Under the pieces are notes generated by a model. That model was not told the DNA's origin. It did not search any database and saw only the letters and a list, made by a program, of their open reading frames with translations. Positions 9,009 through 18,611 of a stretch of 64,000 nucleotides of DNA are shown here, in pieces. The DNA is from Aggregatilineales bacterium (lineage in GTDB: Bacteria > Chloroflexota > Anaerolineae > Aggregatilineales > Ch27). Within the stretch, counting starts at the first letter, position 1, and the number at the start of each line of letters is the position of its first letter. The position numbers and the translations under genes are program-made. The DNA is taken from contig JARKOQ010000122.1 of assembly GCA_029976005.1 (NCBI GenBank), forward strand, positions 1-64,000. The letters run 5' to 3'.

Positions 9009-9148
9009 GCGGCCGGGAAAGCGGAGGCGAGAGACAAGAGGCAAAAAAACAGCGTCGAAGCGGCAAGCGTCAAAGCGCAGGCGCGCTCTTCATGGCAGTG
9101 GTCGCCGCGCCGCCGCCGTCCAGACGAACGCCCGGCGGGAGGTGCATT

Positions 9149-9173
9149 GTAGGGACGACCGGCCGGTCGTCCC
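9149..9173. repeat. REP-like palindrome (GGACGACCG family)
   Basis: GTAG followed by a 22-bp perfect palindrome (9152-9173). The same GGACGACCG/CGGTCGTCC arms recur at 29182-29200, so this is an interspersed repeat rather than a site-specific terminator. Confidence 0.6.
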
Positions 9174-9195
9174 GGATGTTTGACTCAGGCCGCCC

Positions 9196-9229
9196 CAAAA
9201 CACAACGGGAGGGCAGGCGCCCTCCCGTT
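9196..9229 (-). terminator. Terminator of the OsmC-peptide transporter operon
   Basis: An 11-bp stem (9204-9214 with 9219-9229, 4-nt loop) begins 20 nt after the binding-protein stop. On the minus strand it is followed by the T-rich GTGTTTTG. Confidence 0.75.
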
Positions 9230-9248
9230 ATTGGAAACCTGCGGAAAG

Positions 9249-10856
9249 TTACTGCTCGAAGTAGACGCGGCCGGAGTACTTGAGGCCGGTCAGGAAGGTG
9301 CCGTTCAGTTCCGCCGCGTCGATGTTGAGGTCGGCGCGATAGGCCCAGGCGCCCACGGCCTGGTAGATCGGGATCATGGGCAGTTCCTGCCACAGCAGGC
9401 CGTCAATCTGCTTGTAGATTTCGTAGCGGGCGTCGGGGTTGGTCTCGCTGCGGCCCTGCTCGAACAGCGCGGTGATCTCCGGGTTGTCGTAGGCGAAGAA
9501 GGCCGTCGCGTTGGCGTAGTAGTTGCGGTAGTGATCCGGCTCCGGCCCGAACAGCCCCCAGCCGCCCAGCATGGCGTCGTAGGGCTTTTCGGTGCTGACG
9601 TTGTCGTAGATTTCCTCGTAGACGGCCGAGTCGTCCAGCGCGGCCAGCTCGACATCCACGCCCAGGGCGCGCCAGTTGTCGTAGACGATCGGGGCGACCG
9701 CCTGCATCAGCGACCAGGTGCCGGAGTAGGCGATCCGGACGTGCATCGGGACGCCGTCCTTGTCCAGGATGCCGTCGCCGTCGCTGTCGGTCCAGCCGGC
9801 GTCGGTCAGCATCTGCTGGGCCGCGGCCGGATCGTAGACGTACTGCGGGTTGCGGCCGGCTTCGTAGACGAACACGGCCTTGTTGAAGAGCGAGTCGGCC
9901 AGCGTGCCGTAGCCACCGCCCGCGACCTGGATGATCGCTTCGCGGTCCAGGCCGACGGCCAGGGCGCGGCGCACGGCCGGGTCGCCCACGGTGGCGCTGC
10001 GGGTGTTGAAGCCGACGTAACGCATCAGGTCACGCGAGGCTTCCTGCAGCACGAAATCGGGGTTGTCCTGGAAGGGGGACACGTCCGCGCCGTCGACGCG
10101 GGCGTAGTCGATCTCACCGGCCAGGATGGCATTGGCGGTGTTGGCCGCGCCTTCGATGAAGCGCACCACAATCCGGTCCAGGCAGGGCGCGCCGCGCCAG
10201 TAGTCGGGATTAGCTTCCAGGGTGATGCTCTCGCCGGTGTTCCATTCCACGAACTTGAAGGGGCCGGTGGCGATCGGGTTGGTGTTGAACGGCGCGTCGA
10301 CCATGTTCAGGCTGGTGAAGGCATGGGCCGGGACAATCGGGATGCTCAGTGCGGTCAGGACGGTCGCGTTCGGCTGGCTGAGGATCACCTTGAAGGTGTA
10401 GTCGTCCACGACTTCGAACTCCATCGGCACGTCGCCCTGCATCAGGTTGGAGCGCCAGTCGATGGCGTTCTCCTCCAGCAGCACGGCCTGGAACGTGAAC
10501 AGCACGTCCGCGGCGGTGAACTCGGTGCCGTCGTGCCATTTGACGCCCTGGCGCAGGTGGAAGACGTATTCCAGGCCGTCCTCGGAAATGTCCCAGCTCT
10601 CGGCCAGGGCGGGTTCGATGGCATCGCCCCAGTTCTCGCCGCCCAGCACGAGCGGCTCGGCCATGAAGGTCACGACGAACAGGCTGTTGCCGTCATTGGC
10701 ATACAGGCCGCTCAGCGTGCGCGGATCGCCGCCGTAGGAGACGACCATCGTGCCGCCCTGGGTGGGGCACACGAACTCGTCGCCCTGGGCCGCGGCGGGC
10801 ATGACTCCGCCCACCAGCGTGACCAGCAGGATCAGGGTCAACAACAGTTTACGCAT
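9249..10856 (-). CDS. Dpp/Opp-type ABC transporter substrate-binding protein
   Basis: A 535-residue extracellular receptor (SBP_bac_5 family). A signal peptide (MRKLLLTLILLVTLVGGVMPAAAQ) carries no lipobox Cys. Family landmarks follow: EPLVLGGENWGDAIEPALAESW, FHLRQGVKWHDGTEFTAADVLFTF and NPDYWRGAPCLDRIVVRF. These receptors bind peptides, nickel or oligosaccharides, and the ligand is not readable here. ATG 10856 has a GAGGAGAG site. It is the last gene of a minus-strand set with two permeases and an OsmC gene. No ATPase genes belong to this set, so the ATPase must be encoded elsewhere or shared. Confidence 0.92.
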   Translation of the reverse strand: MRKLLLTLILLVTLVGGVMPAAAQGDEFVCPTQGGTMVVSYGGDPRTLSGLYANDGNSLFVVTFMAEPLVLGGENWGDAIEPALAESWDISEDGLEYVFHLRQGVKWHDGTEFTAADVLFTFQAVLLEENAIDWRSNLMQGDVPMEFEVVDDYTFKVILSQPNATVLTALSIPIVPAHAFTSLNMVDAPFNTNPIATGPFKFVEWNTGESITLEANPDYWRGAPCLDRIVVRFIEGAANTANAILAGEIDYARVDGADVSPFQDNPDFVLQEASRDLMRYVGFNTRSATVGDPAVRRALAVGLDREAIIQVAGGGYGTLADSLFNKAVFVYEAGRNPQYVYDPAAAQQMLTDAGWTDSDGDGILDKDGVPMHVRIAYSGTWSLMQAVAPIVYDNWRALGVDVELAALDDSAVYEEIYDNVSTEKPYDAMLGGWGLFGPEPDHYRNYYANATAFFAYDNPEITALFEQGRSETNPDARYEIYKQIDGLLWQELPMIPIYQAVGAWAYRADLNIDAAELNGTFLTGLKYSGRVYFEQ

Positions 10857-10984
10857 GGTTCTCTCCTCATGAACAATCGAACTATCGGCCAGCTTGATTC
10901 GGCGTAAAACCGCCGCCTCCTCACAACAAGGTTGCTGTCCTTTCCCTGCCCATGTGGGGCGGATCGGGACGGGGCCTGGCGCGT

Positions 10985-11878
10985 CTAGCGCCGGAGCTGC
11001 GGGTCGAAGGCGTCGCGCAGGCCGTCTCCGATGAAGTTGAAGGCCAGCACGATGGTCGAGATGATCACCCCTGGCACGACCCACATCCACCAGGCCGAGC
11101 GCAGCCACTGCTGGGCCTCCTCCAACATCTTGCCCAGGCTGGCATGCGGCGGGGGGACGCCCAGCCCCAGAAAGCTCAGGGCCGATTCGGTCAGGATGGC
11201 ATACGGAACCGACAGGGTGGCGGCCACGATGATCGGGGCCAGGGCATTGGGCAGCAGGTGGCGGGTGATCAGCCGCCAGCCCGGCACGCCGATGCAGTGG
11301 GCCGCCAGGACGAACTCGCGCCCCTTGAGCGACAGGAACTCCGCCCGGATCAGGCGCGCGACTGTCATCCAGTTGAGCGCGCCGATCAGGATGATCAGCG
11401 CCAGCAGCGTGCCTTCGAACACGCCGGAGATGATCAACAGCAGGAAGAAGCCGGGGATGGACAGAAAGACGTCCGTGAAGCGCATCAGGACGTTATCCAC
11501 CCAGCCGCCGAAATACCCGGCCGCGGCACCGATGCTGACCCCGATCAGAATTTCGAAGACGACGGCAGAGACTCCCACGAACAGGGAGACTCGCGCCCCG
11601 ACCATGGCCCGCGAGAGGTAGTCGCGCCCATAGTTATCCGTGCCCAGGGCGTATTCCAGGGACGGCGGCTGCGGCTTGCCCCCGGCGTAGGCGGTGTTGG
11701 TCGCGTTCGGATCGTAGGGCGTGAGCACGTCGGTGAACACGGCCAGGACGAGCATCACGGCCAGCAGGATCGCGCTGATCACGGCCAGGCGGTGGCGGCG
11801 GAACTGGCGCAGGATCAGCTTCCACTGCGGGGTGGGTTCCTGGCGTTCCAGGCTGAGGGGCGCGGCATACTCAGTCAT
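10985..11878 (-). CDS. Dpp/Opp-type ABC transporter permease, DppC-like
   Basis: A 297-residue membrane protein with the DppC layout: a cytoplasmic start, one TM helix, a short external loop ending in LGTDNYGRDYLSRAMVGAR (the conserved LGTDxxGRD signature), then five TM helices. The EAA coupling loop reads REFVLAAHCIGVPGWRLITRHLLPN. It pairs with the DppB-like permease, whose stop it overlaps by 8 nt. A 128-nt gap separates it from the receptor gene downstream. Confidence 0.94.
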   Translation of the reverse strand: MTEYAAPLSLERQEPTPQWKLILRQFRRHRLAVISAILLAVMLVLAVFTDVLTPYDPNATNTAYAGGKPQPPSLEYALGTDNYGRDYLSRAMVGARVSLFVGVSAVVFEILIGVSIGAAAGYFGGWVDNVLMRFTDVFLSIPGFFLLLIISGVFEGTLLALIILIGALNWMTVARLIRAEFLSLKGREFVLAAHCIGVPGWRLITRHLLPNALAPIIVAATLSVPYAILTESALSFLGLGVPPPHASLGKMLEEAQQWLRSAWWMWVVPGVIISTIVLAFNFIGDGLRDAFDPQLRR

Positions 11879-12839
11879 AGCGAATCCTCGGATCGGCCCA
11901 GGCGTAGGCGATGTCGGCCAGCAGGTTGCCGGTCACGATCAGCAGGGCCGAGAGCATGGTCACTGCCATGATGATCGGGTAATCCCGCCCGTTGATCGCT
12001 TCGACCCCCAGGCGGCCCATCCCCGGCCAGCCGAAGATGGTTTCGGTGATGAACGCGCCGGTGACGATTGAGGGCACCGACAGACCGATCAGGGTGATCA
12101 TCGGGATCAGGGCGTTGCGCAGGGCGTGGAAGCCGATCACCCGCCGCTCGCGCGCGCCCTTGGCGCGGGCCGTGCGGATGTAGTCCTGCCCCAGCACTTC
12201 CAGCAGAGCCGAGCGCTGGTAGCGCGACCAGCTCGCCGTCTGGGCCAGGCTGAGCACGGTCGCGGGCAGGATCATGTGGCGCAGCACGTCCAGGGTCGCG
12301 GCCCAGCCTTCGTACGTATTGCGCACGTCGTGCATCCCCACGGCGGGCAGCCAGTTGAGCTGGATGGCGAAGACTTGCAGCAGCAGCAGCGCCACCCAGA
12401 AGGCGGGCAGCGAAATGCCCACCAGCGCCAGCGTGCTGAGGATGTAATCGACCAGAGTGTAGCGCCTGAGCGCGGAGACGATGCCAATCGGGATGGCGAT
12501 CGCCAGCGACAGCATGAGGGAGACTCCGCCCAGCAGCAGGGTGTTGGGCAGGCGGTCGCCGATCTCAAGCGTCACCGGGCGGCGTGTCCGGAAGGAGAAG
12601 CCCAGGTCGCCTTCCAGGGTCTTGGTCAGCCAGGAGACGTACCGGACGGTGACGGGCTGGTCCAGCCCCAGGCTGGTCCGCACCCGTTCCAGGTATTCCG
12701 GATCGGTCCCTTTTTCCGGGTCGATGTACATCTGGGAGGCGTCGCCGGGGGCCAGCTCGACCAGGGCGAAGACGATGATCGAGATGGCGACCAGGAGGGG
12801 GATGGCCTGCAACAGGCGGCGGATCACGTAACGGGTCAT
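11871..12839 (-). CDS. Dpp/Opp-type ABC transporter permease, DppB-like
   Basis: A 322-residue permease that starts with the typical MTRYVIRRLLQAIPLLVAISIIVF helix and has an extracellular GDLGFSFRTRRPV segment (usual GDLGxS motif). The EAA loop is YIRTARAKGARERRVIGFHALRNALIP. ATG 12839 is preceded by AAGGACC. It lies 55 nt after the OsmC gene on the same strand, suggesting one transcript: OsmC, DppB, DppC, receptor. Confidence 0.94.
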   Translation of the reverse strand: MTRYVIRRLLQAIPLLVAISIIVFALVELAPGDASQMYIDPEKGTDPEYLERVRTSLGLDQPVTVRYVSWLTKTLEGDLGFSFRTRRPVTLEIGDRLPNTLLLGGVSLMLSLAIAIPIGIVSALRRYTLVDYILSTLALVGISLPAFWVALLLLQVFAIQLNWLPAVGMHDVRNTYEGWAATLDVLRHMILPATVLSLAQTASWSRYQRSALLEVLGQDYIRTARAKGARERRVIGFHALRNALIPMITLIGLSVPSIVTGAFITETIFGWPGMGRLGVEAINGRDYPIIMAVTMLSALLIVTGNLLADIAYAWADPRIRYD

Positions 12840-12894
12840 CGATGGTCCTTACGATTCGCGCCAGACCGGGAGCCGGCCGCGCGGTCAACAGGGC

Positions 12895-13290
12895 CTATTC
12901 GGCCGCCACGGCGGTGGACGTGAAGACCTCGAACTCAGGTGGATTGATCAGGTGCTTCTTGACCCCGCACGAATTGGCCGCCCGGATGACCGCCTCGTGA
13001 TACTTTTCCGGGAAGCCGGGTGGGAGCTGGATGTCCATCTCGATCTTCTCGATCATGCGCGTTTCGGGATTGTAGTGCATGCGCTGCCTGATCTTGAGGT
13101 GATCGGTGGGTAGCTCGCGCTCCTGGCAGAAGCGCAGCACCTTGATCCCGGAGCAGGTGCCGATCCCGGCCAGGAACAGGTCAAACGGCGAGGGTTCGTC
13201 TTCTCCGCCGGTGGGGATGTGGACGCCGTCCAGCCAGGCGTCCACGCGCGTTTCGCCTGGGAAGACGATGTCCATGTCAAAGGTTTCCAT
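12895..13290 (-). CDS. OsmC-family peroxide-detoxifying protein
   Basis: A 131-residue OsmC/Ohr-fold protein. The family's redox cysteine pair is present: one in GTCSGIKVL (Cys46) and one in NSCGVKKHL (Cys108). DEPSPFDLFLAGIGTC is the characteristic helix entry. OsmC/Ohr dimers reduce organic hydroperoxides through these thiols. ATG 13290 has a CGGAG site. It appears to be the first gene of the peptide-type transporter operon, an unusual pairing. A promoter lies about 100 nt upstream. Confidence 0.88.
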   Translation of the reverse strand: METFDMDIVFPGETRVDAWLDGVHIPTGGEDEPSPFDLFLAGIGTCSGIKVLRFCQERELPTDHLKIRQRMHYNPETRMIEKIEMDIQLPPGFPEKYHEAVIRAANSCGVKKHLINPPEFEVFTSTAVAAE

Positions 13291-13396
13291 GTGTGGCTCC
13301 GATGCAGGCCAGGATCGCTGATTGGATGGGCAAGCGGATTGTGGAACATTGAGGGTTCCGGCCCTTGAACTGATATGCCGGAGTGCTCATAGGTTC

Positions 13397-13425
13397 ATTC
13401 TAGCCGCGAACTTTGGTGCAAGCAA
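13397..13425 (-). promoter_or_regulatory. Candidate promoter of the OsmC-transporter operon
   Basis: Minus strand TTGCTT (13420-13425), 17-nt spacer, TAGAAT (13397-13402). The -10 box matches 5 of 6; the -35 box is weak. It lies in the divergent region between the OsmC and UroD-like genes. Confidence 0.5.
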
Positions 13426-13549
13426 TAGATTCGCGGCCCCAAAAGCAAACGATTGATTCGCAGTTTGTGGGGAAGCGCGGAGGGCGGCGGTATGCTGGTG
13501 GGTTGGGGCGGCGATGCGGATCGCCGCCATCTCGATGAAGGGGAATCCC

Positions 13550-14605
13550 GTGAGCGACGTGTTAAGCCGTTGGTTGAGCGCGCCTGTCTGCGCCGCGTCC
13601 CAGGAGCGCGCCATGCGCTTTTGGGCCGGGGAAGGGCGCTACCTGATCTCGGTGCAGACCCTGGCCTACGACTACCGCAAGAATTTCGACGAGCCGGCCG
13701 CCCGGCGCCTGATCCCGCGCCATCTGGAAGTACAGGCTGCCCTGCCCGGCCTGAATCTGCCCGGCGTGCTGGCCGACTGGGGCACGGTCAGCACGGCCCG
13801 CTACTGGGGCGGTGAGGTCACGGTCGAGGGCGATTTCGTCCACATCGCTCCGGCGGCCAGGACGCTGGACGAGGCGCTGGCCCTGACTCCGCGCCCGGTC
13901 GACGATCCCACGATGGATGCCCGGCGCGGGCTGGATCGCTGGCGGGCGATCGCGGCCGAACTGAATACCGATCAGCTCTGGCTGCGCACGCCCGACCTCC
14001 AGGGCCCGCTCAACACCGCCGGGCTGGTCATGGATCAGGAGGCGCTGCTGGTCGCCATGGCCCTGGAGCCGGAACGGGTGCACGAATTTCTGGGGCGGGT
14101 GTGCGACTTCCTGATCGACTACGTCCGCTACCTGCGCCGCGAGACGGCCGGGCGCATCTGCGGCAACATCTGGCCGCCGACCTTCTTCCCGGCGGAACTG
14201 GGAGTCTCGCTGACCGAGGACCTGATGCCGCTGCTGTCCGCGCCCATGTACCGGGAATTTGGCATCCCCCTCCTGCGCCGGATGGCCGACGCGCTGGGCG
14301 GGCTGCACATCCACTGCTGCGGTCGCTGGGGGCACCAGGTGAACAACCTCAAGGAGTCCGGGCTGCCGATCCGGGCGATGGAATTCCACTATCCGTTCAC
14401 GAAGATCGAGGAGCTGGAGCCGCTGGCCGGCAGTGTGGTTTTTGTGCCGTACATCATGCTGCACATGCAGCAGGAATACGCCAGCGTGACCGAGTACTAT
14501 CGCGCCCTGATCGAGCAGACCGACTCGCGCTTTCGCTTCTGGTTCGCCTGCGCGGACGATCTGCCGGAGACGCTCGAATTCGCCCAGGCCTACGCGCCGG
14601 GTTAG
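13550..14605 (+). CDS. Uroporphyrinogen decarboxylase (UroD/MtaA)-like protein
   Basis: A 351-residue protein of the UroD/cobamide methyltransferase superfamily (COG0407 type). Visible landmarks are the FFPAELGVSLTEDLMPLLSAPMYREF helix region and the HIHCCGRWGHQ segment, which corresponds to the HxCG zinc site of methyltransferase members. It is probably not the haem enzyme, because the N-terminal substrate-binding arginines of HemE are not evident. GTG 13550 (MSDVLSRW) has AAGGGG at the right distance. A start at 13514 is possible but has no site. Substrate unknown. Its stop codon overlaps that of the convergent histidine kinase. Confidence 0.75.
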   Translation: MSDVLSRWLSAPVCAASQERAMRFWAGEGRYLISVQTLAYDYRKNFDEPAARRLIPRHLEVQAALPGLNLPGVLADWGTVSTARYWGGEVTVEGDFVHIAPAARTLDEALALTPRPVDDPTMDARRGLDRWRAIAAELNTDQLWLRTPDLQGPLNTAGLVMDQEALLVAMALEPERVHEFLGRVCDFLIDYVRYLRRETAGRICGNIWPPTFFPAELGVSLTEDLMPLLSAPMYREFGIPLLRRMADALGGLHIHCCGRWGHQVNNLKESGLPIRAMEFHYPFTKIEELEPLAGSVVFVPYIMLHMQQEYASVTEYYRALIEQTDSRFRFWFACADDLPETLEFAQAYAPG

Positions 14606-17600
14606 GTTGCCGGACGGTTAGGGAGCCGGACGGTGAAGGTCGTGCCTTTGCCTTCCTCGCTCTCGAAGCCGATCGTCCCCCCGTGCAGGTCGACGGCGTG
14701 GCGGGTGATCGCCAAGCCCAGGCCGGTGCCCTGGATACCGCCCGTGTTGTCGGCCCGGTGGAACGGCTCGAAGATGTGCTTCTGGTCGGCGAGCGGGATG
14801 CCGATCCCGGTATCGATGACGCGCAGGATGGTATTCCCGGCGCTGGGCGTGACCTCGAACCGGACGTGATTGCCTGGCCGGGAGTACTTGATCGCGTTGG
14901 AGAGCAGGTTGGTGATGATCTGGCGGATCAGCTTCTCGTCCATGACGACCGGCAGGCTGGATTCCGGTTTGACCAGGTCGATCACGATCGCCTGCTGGTG
15001 AAGCTGGATATCGGCGGTGACTTCCGCGCACAGGGCGGCCAGGTCGAACGGGGCCGGGTTGTACTCCATCTTGTTGGCCTCGGCCTTGCCGATGAGCAGG
15101 ACTTCCTCCAGCAGTTGGGTCATGTGGCCGACCGAGGTCTTGATCTTTTCAAAGTGCCGCGCCTTTTGCTCGTCGGTCATCCGGTCGGCCCGGTTTTCCA
15201 GCAGGAAGGTGGAGGACAGGATCGTGGTCAGCGGCGTCCGGAACTCGTGCGAGGCGGTCGACACGAAGCGCGAGCGCAGTTCGGACAGCTCGCGGGCCTG
15301 TTCCAGGGCGGATTGGAGCTGGGCCTGGGCCTGTTTGTGGGTCGTGGTGTCGACCAGACTGCACACCACGCCCAGCAGGCCGTTCTCGACGAGCACCGGT
15401 GCGAGGGTCACGTCCGAATCGAAGGTCGAGCCATTCTTGCGGCGGGCGGTGATCTCCAGGCGCAGGGTCTGGCATTCCTGTTTGATCTGATCCAGGGCCG
15501 CCTGCAAGCGCTGCCGGGTGTCCTCCGAGGTCACGTCGAGTACGGAGTCACCGAATTTTTCGTCGATCTGGTAGCCGAACTGCGCGTTGAACGCCGGGTT
15601 GGTCTGCCGGATGAAACCGTCGGGATCGAGGAACAGGATTGCCTCGCCGGTATTGTTCAGGATGGTCTCTACGCGCTGGCGGGCGCGGTCAAGCTCCTGC
15701 GTGCGGACCAGAATCGCCTGTTCCAGCCCCTCGTTGTACAGCTCCAGGTCCTGGTACAGGCGGGCATTCTGGATGGCGACCGCGGCCTGGTCGGCGAACG
15801 CGGCCAGCCGTTCGGCGTGCCAGTTGGTGAAGAATCCGGGCGTCAGACTTTCCAGGTTGAGGAAGCCGATAACTTCCGAGCGGGCGCGGATGGGCACGCC
15901 CAGGTACGAACGGGCCAGGCTGGTTTCCATGCGTTGAACCCAGCCGGGATAGAGGCTGATATCCGGGATGACGACCGGCAGGCCGGTGGTGAGCATGTCC
16001 TGAATGTTGGGCGTGGTGAGTGGAAATGAGCCAGTTCTGAAGAAAGCCTCGAATTCGTCGGGGTAACCCCGCCAGTAGGCGAAGTGGACCTCATTGCCGG
16101 AGATCAAGGTGATGCTGCCTGCGTCGTGGGGCACGACCCGACCCACGTTTTCCAGCATGCGCTGGAGGAGGATATCCATCTCCAGGGTGCTGCTGAAGAT
16201 CGCAGCCGTGTCGCGCAGGGCCTCGGCCATTTCGCGCTGGTCGCGCTCGGAGGCATACAGCCGCGCGTTCTGGATAGCGATGGCGAGCTGGTTGGACAGG
16301 GTCTCCAGCACCAGCATGTCTTTGGCGTTGAACGCGTTGATCTGCCCGCTCTGAACGTCCAGGACGCCCAGCAGCTCCTCGCCAAGCTGGATCGGGAGGC
16401 TGACCTCGGCCCGGATGGGGTTGTCCGGGAACGGGTTATAGTAGCGTGGCTCCAGAGTGACGTCATTGGCCAGCAGTGGCTGCCGGTGCTGGCCAACCCA
16501 GCCGACCATGCCCGTGCCGATCCTGAGGCTGTGCTGCGGGGGGAAGCGGTCGGCATGGCGGCCCGCCCTGGCCCGCATCACCAGGCGATCCTGCTCCTCG
16601 TTCAGCAGGAACAGGCCCACGTGTTCCAGTTTGAACGTGGCCTGGATCAGCACGGCGGCATGATCCAGCAGGGCGTCCAGATCGAGCAGGGCGGTCAGTT
16701 CCCAGCTTACCGCGTTGAGCAGTTCCATCTGGCGGAGGTGGGTCCGGACGGCTTCCTCGGCCTGCTTGCGGTCGGTGATATCGCGGACCATGGCCCCGAC
16801 CGCGTTGCCCTGCTCGGTCTTGATGCCAAACACCGCGCTTTGCACGTTGCGCAAGGTGCCGTCCGGCCGCAGGATTTCGGCTTCCTGGTTGAGCATTTTC
16901 TGCGGCCACTCTTCAAAGTACTTTCGAGCCTGCTGGCGAACCCGCTCCGGATCGTAGCGGCGACGCTCTTCGGGCGAGCCGACTTCACGCTGGACTTCCC
17001 AGATGGGGCGGCCTGTGGCCTGAGCGCTAGGCAGACCCGTGATCTGCTCCATGGCCTGATTCCAGGTCACGATCAGGCCATGCTCGTCCGTCATCACGAT
17101 TCCATCCACGGATTGCCCGATCAGATTGCGGAGCTTTTGCTCGCTGGTGCGCAGCGCGGCTTCGGCTTCCTGGCGCTCCACAAGCTCGCGTTGGGCCTGC
17201 TGGTACAGCGCGGCATTGGCCGTCGCCGCCGCGAGCTGAGGGGCGATTGCTTCCAGAAAACGCAGGTCGTCCCCGGTAAAGGCATCCAGGCGATAGCTCT
17301 GCACCTGGATTACCCCGGTGACGCGATTTTCCAGGATCAGTGGGACCAGCAGCGCCGAGCGGGCGATATTGTTGTCCGCCGGCTGCTCGTCCTCGTCCGC
17401 CAGGCTGCCATCCGGCCGGATGCCGTAATGGACCGGGGCGGTTTTGATCTGGGATTGGAGATCGGGCAGGACCAGCGACCGGCCGCTGCGGATGACCAGG
17501 CTCTGGGTTCCCGTGCCCTCGGGGGTCAGGGCCACCACTGGGAACTGGCTCACGTCGATCGGCTGCCCCTCCATCCAGGCGGACCGGCAGGTGATCGTCT

Positions 17601-18267
17601 GGGTGCTGGCATCGTAGGACGAGATGAACAGCACGTCGCAGGCCATCACGCGGGAGAGAGTCGCGTGCAGGGTGTCGTAGATGGCGGAGAGGTCGAGGGT
17701 GCTGCCCATGCGCTGGCCGGCCTCATACAACGACTGGAGCTGCGCGTTGCGCTGTTCCAGGACCGTCTCCAGGGCTTTTTGATCGCTGACATCGGTGATG
17801 AAGCCGGTCAGCCATCTCGCGCTGCCGGTAGGGGAATCCGTCACGCCGGCCCCTTGCTCCCAGACCCATTTGATCGCGCCGCTGGCCGTCCTGATCCGGT
17901 ATTCGAGGCGATACGGGCGGTTCTGGCCGATGGCGGCCTGGATTTTCTCCCAAACGAACGGTCGGTCTTCCGGCACGATCAGCGAATCGTAGCTCAGCCG
18001 CCGGTTGTGAATCAGATCGTCCGGCTCGTAGCCGGTCAGGGCCTTGCAGCCGGCGCTGACGAACTCCATCGTATAATCGGGCGTGTTCTGGCAGCGGTAG
18101 GCCATGCCGGGCAGGCTGCTCATCAGCGAGCCGCCCACTCCGCGCATGGTGTGGAGCAACTCCGCGGCGAGTTTTTCCAGGACGGGTTGGACCTCAGCGC
18201 GTTCTTCGGGGTTTAGCCCCGCGATCTGGGCCTGAAGGGCTTCCAGTTGAGTTTGAAGGGATATCAT
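14602..18267 (-). CDS. Multi-sensor PAS/GAF histidine kinase
   Basis: A 1221-residue cytoplasmic sensor kinase. Domains in order: PAS (about 50-170), GAF (190-355), PAS (375-500), GAF (515-680), GAF (695-850), PAS (870-985), HisKA (1000-1070) with H-box SHEFRTPLT, and HATPase with N box LSNAIKYS, G1 VIDTGIGIP and G2 GTGLGLAI. No membrane segment or receiver domain is seen, so phosphate must pass to a response regulator encoded elsewhere. Three GAF and three PAS modules suggest integration of several small-molecule or redox cues. ATG 18267 has only a weak AGGCA site. A promoter lies about 170 nt upstream. It is convergent with the UroD-like gene, sharing 4 nt at the stops. Confidence 0.94.
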   Translation of the reverse strand: MISLQTQLEALQAQIAGLNPEERAEVQPVLEKLAAELLHTMRGVGGSLMSSLPGMAYRCQNTPDYTMEFVSAGCKALTGYEPDDLIHNRRLSYDSLIVPEDRPFVWEKIQAAIGQNRPYRLEYRIRTASGAIKWVWEQGAGVTDSPTGSARWLTGFITDVSDQKALETVLEQRNAQLQSLYEAGQRMGSTLDLSAIYDTLHATLSRVMACDVLFISSYDASTQTITCRSAWMEGQPIDVSQFPVVALTPEGTGTQSLVIRSGRSLVLPDLQSQIKTAPVHYGIRPDGSLADEDEQPADNNIARSALLVPLILENRVTGVIQVQSYRLDAFTGDDLRFLEAIAPQLAAATANAALYQQAQRELVERQEAEAALRTSEQKLRNLIGQSVDGIVMTDEHGLIVTWNQAMEQITGLPSAQATGRPIWEVQREVGSPEERRRYDPERVRQQARKYFEEWPQKMLNQEAEILRPDGTLRNVQSAVFGIKTEQGNAVGAMVRDITDRKQAEEAVRTHLRQMELLNAVSWELTALLDLDALLDHAAVLIQATFKLEHVGLFLLNEEQDRLVMRARAGRHADRFPPQHSLRIGTGMVGWVGQHRQPLLANDVTLEPRYYNPFPDNPIRAEVSLPIQLGEELLGVLDVQSGQINAFNAKDMLVLETLSNQLAIAIQNARLYASERDQREMAEALRDTAAIFSSTLEMDILLQRMLENVGRVVPHDAGSITLISGNEVHFAYWRGYPDEFEAFFRTGSFPLTTPNIQDMLTTGLPVVIPDISLYPGWVQRMETSLARSYLGVPIRARSEVIGFLNLESLTPGFFTNWHAERLAAFADQAAVAIQNARLYQDLELYNEGLEQAILVRTQELDRARQRVETILNNTGEAILFLDPDGFIRQTNPAFNAQFGYQIDEKFGDSVLDVTSEDTRQRLQAALDQIKQECQTLRLEITARRKNGSTFDSDVTLAPVLVENGLLGVVCSLVDTTTHKQAQAQLQSALEQARELSELRSRFVSTASHEFRTPLTTILSSTFLLENRADRMTDEQKARHFEKIKTSVGHMTQLLEEVLLIGKAEANKMEYNPAPFDLAALCAEVTADIQLHQQAIVIDLVKPESSLPVVMDEKLIRQIITNLLSNAIKYSRPGNHVRFEVTPSAGNTILRVIDTGIGIPLADQKHIFEPFHRADNTGGIQGTGLGLAITRHAVDLHGGTIGFESEEGKGTTFTVRLPNRPAT

Positions 18268-18443
18268 GCGGGTTTGCCTGCGAAAAACGCGTTCGCCTGA
18301 TCGTGAATGGGTGTGCGCGGTTGGTTCGGATGACCAGGGTAGGTTTCCTTCGCGGTCGGGTGTCTCGTTGCTGATTCGTTGTCTATAGTCCCAGGCATGA
18401 TTGATTTTTAAGTAATTTATAATAAAGACAGGACTTAGAAACT

Positions 18444-18473
18444 ATTCTACCATAAGTTGCGATTGGGTGTCTA
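18444..18473 (-). promoter_or_regulatory. Candidate promoter of the histidine kinase gene
   Basis: Minus strand TAGACA (18468-18473), 18-nt spacer, TAGAAT (18444-18449), each 5 of 6. It lies in the most AT-rich patch of the region. The rest of 18268-18611 shows no gene. Confidence 0.5.
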
Positions 18474-18581
18474 GTTTTGTGGCAGCTTACCGTTGTTGAA
18501 GGATCGCGCTTACTGCGGCGGACAAGGGCGTGGTTTGCATAAAGAGGCGATTCGTCCTCAACGGAATATCCAGACATTCTT

Positions 18582-18610
18582 TTGTGTTTTCCCGCCAAAG
18601 CAGTGATAGA
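18582..18610 (+). promoter_or_regulatory. Weak candidate promoter for the LacI-NamZ operon
   Basis: TTGTGT (18582-18587), 17-nt spacer, GATAGA (18605-18610). The boxes are weak, but a start from here would fall inside the palindromic operator at 18612-18645, a sensible repression layout. Confidence 0.3.
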
Positions 18611-18611
18611 G

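Noticed and set aside
16084-18216. Plus-strand open frame of about 710 codons opposite the histidine kinase
   Set aside because: Same reason: a codon shadow of a well-supported PAS/GAF kinase.
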